Source: Branchiostoma floridae (lineage: Eukaryota > Chordata > Leptocardii > Amphioxiformes > Branchiostomatidae). From it: a stretch of 62,007 bases of DNA. Each line of letters starts with the position of its first letter. Within the stretch, counting starts at the first letter, position 1. The notes beneath the pieces are model-generated. The model was not told the origin of the DNA. It saw nothing but the letters and a program-made list of their open reading frames with translations, and ran no database searches. The position numbers and the translations under genes were made by a program. Where the stretch lies: positions 21,082,413-21,144,419 of the forward strand of contig NC_049986.1 in NCBI RefSeq assembly GCF_000003815.2, read 5' to 3'. Below, piece after piece: positions 55,757 to 62,007 of this stretch.

Positions 55757-56590
55757 CTAATCCCTGTATAGAGCCCTAAACACCGATTTGTTGATGGTGA
55801 CGTGAACCAAGTGTTTACATTCATATAGCCCGTGGAGCTGCTTGATCAGCTATCGGCTCCCTGTGTTTGTTGTTTACAGTATCCCTGTATAGAGCCCTAA
55901 ACACAGATTTGTTGATAGTGACGTGAACCAAGTGTTTACATTCATATAGCCCATTGAGCTGCTCGATCAGCTATCGGTTCTGTGTGTTTGTTGTCTACAG
56001 TACCCCTGTATAGAGCCCTAAACACCGATTTGTTGATGGTGACGTGAACCAAGTGTTTACATTCATGTAGCCCATGGAGCTGCTTGATCAGCTATCGGCT
56101 CCGTGTGTTTTGCTTTACAGTATCCCTGTATAGAGCCCTAAACACCGATTTGTTGATGGTGACGTGAACCAAGTGCTTACATTCATATAGCCCGTGGAGC
56201 TGCTTGATCAGCTATCGGCTCCGTGTGTTTTTTTTTTTTTTTACAGTATCCCTGTATAGAGCCCTAAACACCGATTTGTTGATGGTGACGTGAACCAAGT
56301 GTCTACATTTATGATCAGCTATCGGTTCCGTGTGTTTCTTGTTTACAGTATCCCTGTATAGAGCCCTAAACACCGATTTGTTGATGGTGACGTGAACCAA
56401 GTGTTTACATTCATATAGCCCATGGAGCTGCTTGATCAGCTATCGGCTCCGTGTGTTTGTTGTTGACAGTATCCCTGTATAGAGCCCTAACACCGATTTG
56501 TTTATGGTGACGTGAACCAAGTGTTTACATTCATATAGCCCGTGGAGCTGCTCGTTTAGCTATCGGCTCTGTGTGTTTGTTGTTTACAGT
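55757..56590 (-). repeat. Right arm array of FB2 (~7 inverted units)
   Basis: Reverse-complement units as in FB1 right. One unit is shortened at 56,310, and a poly-T expansion occurs at 56,228-56,242. Confidence 0.93.
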
Positions 56591-56903
56591 ATGTTTACAT
56601 TCATAGTTTGTAGAGGTTGCTTGCTCTGCTCTCCGTTCTGTGTATCTCTGCATTTACGATATATCCATAGAGACCTGCCAACAATTTGTTTAAGGTGCTA
56701 GTTCAGCCCGTCCCCGTTTGTTTTACTTCTACGAGAGAAGCTTCTCCATTGAGTTTTTTTTTTTAAATTCATGAAGGTGACGAGAACCAAGTGTTTGCAT
56801 TCATGAGTGCGTAGAGCCCGCTTCGTGGAGCTAGAGGTCTGCACGAGCAACCTCCATGGAGGAGCTCTGTGGAGCTCCTCCATGGAGGTTGCTCGTGCAG
56901 CCC

Positions 56904-57787
56904 TTTCTCGTGTCAAGTTAGGGCGCACTGTCTAACGCAGCTCAAAATCGGAAGTTATATTCACGATAACGTTCTCAGCGTTTGCCAGTTGTAATGCGGA
57001 GAGTGAATGGTTCATGAACAGTATGAATGCCTTCCTTATTCAAGTATGTTCTTAAGATGAATGTGTTAAAAATTCATTGATCAAAACTTGACCACTCTTT
57101 GGCAACTAGTGAGTTCGAGCGCGTAAAAAAAAGCGTAGCATCCTAGGGCGGCCTCCGTTACGCTCATCGACTTTGATATTCTATAATCGACCTGGTCCTG
57201 TCGAATCAGCTGTTTATCACACCAAGTATATTTTTCTACAATAGTTCTTCCAACTGAATTTATCCTTTTTTCAATTGCTAGTTTGAGGTGTAACTTGTAA
57301 AAAAAGAATAAATAAGCGTATACCTAAGCATGGAAAAGTTTACTCACATAGAATACAGTTCCTGTGGCGGTCTGCTGATGTATTTGTCTGGTACAGGTAA
57401 ATTGGTACAGACTAATACTTGTACCATGATCCTGTCAACAAGGTACAAAGGAACAAACCACTTACTTTACACAGGTGGGACATTGACATGTCTGATAGCA
57501 TTAAAGAACGATTGAATGCCGTTTGATTTGTTCTGCACGCTGGTATACTAATCAACACATTTATTTGCTTATGCATAGTTGAATGGATGACAGCGTAGAC
57601 AATATTTACAAAAAAGGTGTGGCAATAAATAAGTACATCCCCTTCATGACAGTTTGTGGGCCTGGTCAGTTATAACACAGGTGAATGAGGTATTATGCCT
57701 TGCTTTCTTGGAAGTCCCGCCTGACAGAAAATCAATGACAAACTCTACTGACTCAGAGCGGCCGTAGTTAGCCCATACAGGCCGAAC
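56904..57787. other. Region upstream of the torsin gene; candidate promoter
   Basis: No gene is supported; the 61-residue frame at 57330-57515 has no support. An AP-1-like TGACTCA occurs at 57,749-57,755, about 35 bases before the torsin ATG. No TATA box is evident. Confidence 0.4.
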
Positions 57788-60700
57788 ATGGCAAGGCCCC
57801 CAAGATGGTGCGAATGTCGTATAGGTACCGTCATTTTTGCCGTTACTGTGGCGTGTATAGCGTATTACGTGGGTAAAATTCAAGAAGATTTTGAACCAAT
57901 TGGGGAAGCCTTTCTGAAGTTCCTGTTAAAGCAGGCGAGGCCACCGCCATCGCCACCGCCACCCCCACCGCCAGAACCTCAACCATGCAATGGAACGTTC
58001 AAACCAAACCTTGCTCGTACGTATTTTGTGATAGCCTTCGATGAATGCAATGAATCATAACAAACCTGATGATTGATCTTCTGCCGTATTTGATGGTGGT
58101 AGAACCACAGTACTAGTCTCCACTGATAGAATCGGAATAAGGATGAGGATTACTCTATTAGGGTTAGCCTTAGATCTGTTAAAGTTTAACTTAGCTTTCC
58201 GACAGACTCCAATTGAAGCCCCATTTTACCAGCTGTAAAAATCGCGATCAGTAGAATCATAGATAGTAATCTTTATCCTGACAAATATGCTGTATCAAGT
58301 TGATTCAATGGGTAGGTTTTGGGTATAATTCCTTTAGTTCAATACGTGCTCTCTCTGTTACTGAACGCAGACTCAGAAAGCATCATTGCCAGACGCCTAC
58401 ATGGGCAGCCACTTGTTCAGAACCTGGTAACTGGCTCCCTCCGTGACCACATCAGCAGCCACGCTCCCAGTAAGGCCCTGCTGCTGTCCTTCCACGGACC
58501 TCCAGGGGTGGGCAAGAACTACATCAGCGGCATGATAGCGGAGGCTCTGTTCGAGGGCGGACTGGGGTCCCCGAACGTTCACTACTACTCAGCCACGCGG
58601 CATTTCATGCACAGAGACGAGGACCACATCATGCAATACAAGGTACATTTCACAGAGTTGTTTATGTTCCCAAATATATTAAAAGATGAACGCATTTTTC
58701 TTATTCTTTAGTAAGGGATGCGTCAATGAAGATTAGACATCCAGGTAGTAAGATATGAAATAATTTTGTCTTCACTTCCTTTGCAGATATCAAATTTGTA
58801 GTTAGGGTAAAACCTGCTCTTCAACAAATCTCATCAGAGTCACTCACAATATAGGTAATGGATGTAACTGCTATTTGGCATAGCTAAAAGATAATCGGTA
58901 AAAAGTCGAGGCAAAAATATTCGTATATGCCTAAATTGGGATTTTCTTCTTCAGGCTAAAGTTTCCACGTGACATTGTACCTGCCCATATGTAACCTACA
59001 ATTTTTCATCTTACAGGACAAGCTGCATCGGGAAATTCCTGAAAAAGTTCAACGCTGTCAGCATTCCATGTTTATCTTTGACGAGATGGACAAAATGCCA
59101 CCGAATCTAATAGACACCATCAAGCCTTTCGTAGAGGAGAACATGCGTGTTGATGGAATTGACTACAGGAAAGCTATATTCCTGTTCTTAAGGTAGGGAA
59201 ATGTTTGCATATACGAGCTCATGTGTCTGTGTGGCCACCGAAACTGGCAGTACTGTATATATATTTGACATCTGCAATACTACCATTCTCCTAGTCGTGA
59301 TTGACTAGAAGTTGAAGGCTCACCTATTAAATGTATACTTAATGTAATACATAATGTACGGGATTGGTGAGGTGAAGTGAGGTTGTCTTATCATACTCTA
59401 CCTGACTACAGTAACACAGCGGCGTCACCGATTATTGATAGAGCCTTGGAGTTGAGAAAAGGTGGTGACAACAGAAAGTCATTCGTCCTGAAGGACTTCG
59501 AGCAGATCATCATCAAGAACGCACTTGGGGAGGAACGTGAGTTTTTATTCAGCTTATTTTGTTTATCTCAACTATATTTTGGACAGATTAATTAAGAGAA
59601 TTGTCACAGTGATAATCATAGATCCAATACAGGGTAAATATAGTGCTGCTGTATGGCAGTCTTAAAAATCGGCCAGCGAGCCTCTTGTTTGCTTTCTTGG
59701 GAGATTTTTTTGAATGTACCAACATCTTTGCATATCTAACATATAGAAAGTAACTATAAAGGTCACTATATTTCTCGTTTATGACGAGTTGGAAAATTGA
59801 TATGCATTTTTATTACCAACTTGCATGTTTACAGCATGGTGCCCTAACCTACGCATCGAGGGCCTCAGACGAACAGCTATGGGCAACTATCACAAGACCG
59901 AGATCCACGATGACCGTCCCGTGTATAAGCATGAAAAGAACAAACTATACTTGTTCTTTAAGGGTAACATTTGGCGCGTGGCGCGTGAACAGGTAGACTC
60001 TGCACCGGCGTCGATGATTCTTGAAGATAGAGTGATGCGACTGGAAGAAAGCAAGAAATATTGGAAGGTGCTCATGGACGGCAATTGGGAAGAAGTGCCT
60101 GAAGTTCAAGTTATCTGTCTTGGTGAGTTACGCTCTGTACGTTTATAAAGTCAGTGCCAAAACAAGCCTTGCCATTTTAGTGGGCGAAATAAGACTAAGA
60201 GTTAACGCTAGCTGACCTTTATCCGTGGGGTAACCTATATCCGTTGTATTTAAAATCAAGGAATTTGGGGAAGTCACGTCGACGGACGATGTTTGCAAAC
60301 TGCATTATTGAAAAAAATGCAGTCTTTAAACCACAGTTCGTCGACGTGACCTTTTTAAATACCCTGTTTTCAATACAACGGATATAGGTTACCCCCACGG
60401 ATAAAGGTGAAGTAGTGTTAATGTCTCCTGTTTTTGTTCACAGATGCCCCACCTGCGGGTGGACCCAACGTGTGCACAAAAATCAAGTCATATCCCTGCA
60501 CTGAGACTTTCATCGAGGAGCAGAATGTCACGTGCTGGTTATTCTGGACTTGCACCAGGTATCAGTTGGAACACTTCTCACCTAGTTATTGTAACTGGCA
60601 CATGCATTGTGACATTATGAACCATGAGCATCGGCAAATTGTAATCGTCTCTAAACATCTCAAGATTGCGAAAAATGATGCAGAAAAAACATTATGATCA

Positions 60701-61153
60701 ATATAGTAAAATGGACACGAATAAAACCAGATGTTTGTATCTTTCCCAACAGCCAGAGCACAGTGCAAAGAAAGACAACATGCTCACAAACGCAGTACAC
60801 GTGCTGTGACGGATTCACGCAACTTGGATCAGAATGTGTGAAGGGTGGGTTGCTTGAAAGTTAGTGGTGTACACAAACATACGAGCTATACTTGTTCAAG
60901 CCTTTTCTAGCTTATACAGTACGTAGAAGCGAAAGTCACGCGATCAAAGGCAATATGATTGTTTGTTTCTCTTCCTTGAGCATAAATGGGAAATGTTGAT
61001 GGTCTTACAGGTACAGGCCTTTGGCAAGCAGAGTTACTGAGTCACAACCTAGTCAACCACGTGGTGCCGTTCCTGCCTCTGGAGAGGGAGCAGGTAGAGA
61101 TGTGCGTCAGAGACGTCCTTTTGGAAAAGGGACTGGGACATATGATAACCCCG
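57788..61153 (+). CDS. Torsin-family AAA+ ATPase with an inserted EMI-like cassette (3' incomplete)
   Basis: Exons: 57788-58016, 58338-58642, 59017-59192, 59412-59536, 59835-60122, 60444-60558, 60753-60844, 61011-61153. All junctions are GT-AG and in frame, giving 491 residues before the window's missing last exon(s). Residues 1-10 are followed by a hydrophobic anchor (12-28) and a proline-rich linker (52-65). The AAA+ core has Walker A GPPGVGKN (130-137, with the torsin-specific asparagine), Walker B FIFDEMDK (197-204) and a sensor-1-like FLFLSN. Residues 279-374 are a W/Y-rich module and 375-443 an EMI-like cysteine domain. From 444 the torsin C-terminal part resumes (LVNHVVPFLPLE). Torsins are luminal ER and nuclear-envelope ATPases activated by LAP1/LULL1. 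Start chosen at AACATGG, a good Kozak context. The C-terminal GCK motif is not in the window. Confidence 0.88.
59835..60844 (+). other. Three-exon phase-1 cassette: W/Y-rich module plus EMI-like domain
   Basis: Exon 4 ends in phase 1 and exon 8 starts in phase 1. The exons between are 288, 115 and 92 nt (total 495, a multiple of three). Exon 5 encodes a module with GNYH, RPVYKHE, YLFFKGNIWRV and YWKVLMDGNW. Exons 6-7 encode eight cysteines (385, 393, 405, 411, 423, 430, 431, 441) with NVCTK at the start and YTCCDGF near the end. That is the EMI pattern found in emilins, multimerins and MEGF proteins. Both are extracellular or luminal types, compatible with torsin topology. Confidence 0.75.
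60206..60417. mobile_element. 212-bp MITE flanked by TTAA (piggyBac-like) in torsin intron 5
   Basis: Inverted ends share ACCTTTATCCGTGGGG, preceded by diverged CGCTAGCTG / CACTACTTC. AACCTATATCCGTTGTATT is repeated in inverse, and a GTCACGTCGACG pair lies further in. TTAA borders both sides (60,202-60,205 and 60,418-60,421). The right border is 22 bases from the exon 6 acceptor. Confidence 0.8.
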
Positions 61154-61475
61154 GTAAGTGGAACCTTTTATAATTATGTAAGAACAGTTAAAGACAAGAA
61201 AGTTAGAGATTGCAGGCTCTATCCTCTTTTAACATAGTGCTTCGTTATCCTTCCGGTCTCAGAGACAAAATTAGCAGCACTATCCAGATGTTAGTACAAC
61301 CCAAATTCCATTATCTTGAAACCTCATGTGTCGGTAGAAATTATGAAGAAGAGTTGAACTGCATTTTCCATCACAGAAGTGGGACTTAGTTAAGTTTTGG
61401 ACTCTCCATCTCCAGTCTTTTTCAACGAATAAGCAATCCACTGCTTCTGAGTCAATGATTCGGTGAGCAGTGGAT
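61154..61475 (+). other. Torsin intron 8 (partial)
   Basis: After the gtaagt donor at 61,154 I see no further torsin exon before the window ends. The last exon(s), expected to carry the conserved C-terminal cysteine motif, must lie beyond 62,007. Confidence 0.6.
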
Positions 61476-61899
61476 TAGGGCTGGGTATCGGTACAGCGTA
61501 CAGGTACAAAACCGGTTTTTCTTATTGGACCGGTCCAGAAAAACCGGACCTGAAAAAATCAGGTGGACCGGATGTTGGACCGATTAGAAAATTAACAGAT
61601 TATTTCATCAGGCATTCACACGTTTTGGCGCTTGCAGGTGGAAGAAAATAACAGGAGTGAAGTAGAGTAGAGTTTATAGTAATTTCTACCACGTTTTAAA
61701 GCCAATCGTACAGGTGCAGTAAGCGTTGTAGGGTTTCAAAACGCCAGTGTGAGTCTAATACTCCACCAAACAGATTTCTTTGTAGTGAAATGGACCATTG
61801 GTATGAGTCATACTACATCAGGACCAGGTTCAGGTCCGGACCTGGACCTGATCCTTTGGACCTGAACCGGACCTGGACCTGTACCGGTACCCACCCCTA
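61476..61899. mobile_element. Complete 424-bp hAT-type MITE with 8-bp target duplication
   Basis: TAGGGCTGGGTATCGGTAC at the left and GTACCGGTACCCACCCCTA at the right form imperfect inverted ends. CAGTGGAT occurs on both sides (61,468-61,475 and 61,900-61,907). An 8-bp duplication and TAGGG-type ends fit hAT. A second copy begins at 4039. Confidence 0.93.
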
Positions 61900-62007
61900 C
61901 AGTGGATCATAAGTAAGTTTATGGCGCCCCCCGTCTCTGCTTACCACACATTTACAGAGGTGGGCGCACAGACTTTCTGCAACTTATAACCCTTCTAACG
62001 AGCATGA
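61900..62007. other. Window end, intronic
   Basis: Flank of the MITE. Nothing is recognised. Confidence 0.4.

Larger units (their letters stand above)
53405..56903. mobile_element. Foldback-type element FB2 (3.5 kb)
   Basis: Same architecture as FB1: terminal hairpins (left 53,405-53,475; right 56,839-56,903), the subterminal CTTCTCTCGTAGA segment, about eight direct 120-bp units on the left (53,640-54,560) and about seven inverted units on the right (55,757-56,590). The interior (54,561-55,756) shares segments with the FB1 interior in inverted orientation and is broken by 100 N. No transposase frame and no clear target-site duplication are seen. Confidence 0.75.

Noticed and set aside
57330-57515. 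Small ORF upstream of torsin
   Set aside because: No domain, no splice link to the torsin exons, weak context.

Overview
The window is eukaryotic DNA: split genes with GT-AG introns, tandem C2H2 zinc-finger genes, satellites, MITE-like elements and runs of N. The torsin gene, the zinc-finger expansion and the repeat load suggest an invertebrate deuterostome, most likely a lancelet (Branchiostoma). That is inference; no species-diagnostic sequence was tested.

Two gene systems are present. (1) From 1 to about 52,870, interrupted by repeats, lies a cluster of minus-strand C2H2 zinc-finger (ZNF) genes made by repeated duplication of one cassette: leader block, short intron, then one exon with a 74-residue N-terminus and 11-18 fingers. 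Copies, named ZNF-1 to ZNF-7 plus truncated ZNF-B: ZNF-1 (182-1576, intact, 14 fingers), ZNF-B (15804-16079, fingers lost), ZNF-2 (18318-19712, intact, 14), ZNF-3 (22083-23477, one stop codon), ZNF-4 (28869-30013, frameshifts), ZNF-5 (32684-35010, split by a 923-bp element), ZNF-6 (42535-44244, intact array of 18 but original ATG lost) and ZNF-7 (48469-50186, 13-bp deletion). Orphan leader and 3' blocks at 50,610-52,290 and 46,240-46,690 mark further lost copies. Fingers alternate between two types, so the amplification unit was a finger pair.

(2) From 57,788 to the right part of the window lies a plus-strand torsin-family AAA+ ATPase gene whose last exon(s) fall outside. Between the exon ending the AAA+ large subdomain and the exon resuming the torsin C-terminal part are three extra exons. 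They encode a W/Y-rich module and a cysteine-rich EMI-like domain. All cassette boundaries are phase 1, so the cassette can be included or skipped in frame. I regard this torsin-EMI chimera as the most interesting object here.

The rest is repeats. Two foldback-type elements (10,107-15,877 and 53,405-56,903) have long inverted arms built of about 120-bp tandem units and end in perfect 29-bp hairpins. There is a dimeric 213-bp GC-rich satellite (8,455-9,375) and an 875/1,340-bp satellite with internal inverted symmetry (35,580-41,190). Several small inverted-repeat elements have visible target-site duplications: hAT-type at 61,476-61,899, TTAA-type at 60,206-60,417, 5-bp TSD at 51,744-52,131, TA-type at 27,793-27,922 and a 36-bp hairpin at 12,554-12,589. 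Five runs of N occur, mostly in or beside repeats. About 3.0-10.1 kb and 24.6-28.6 kb hold no gene I can support.
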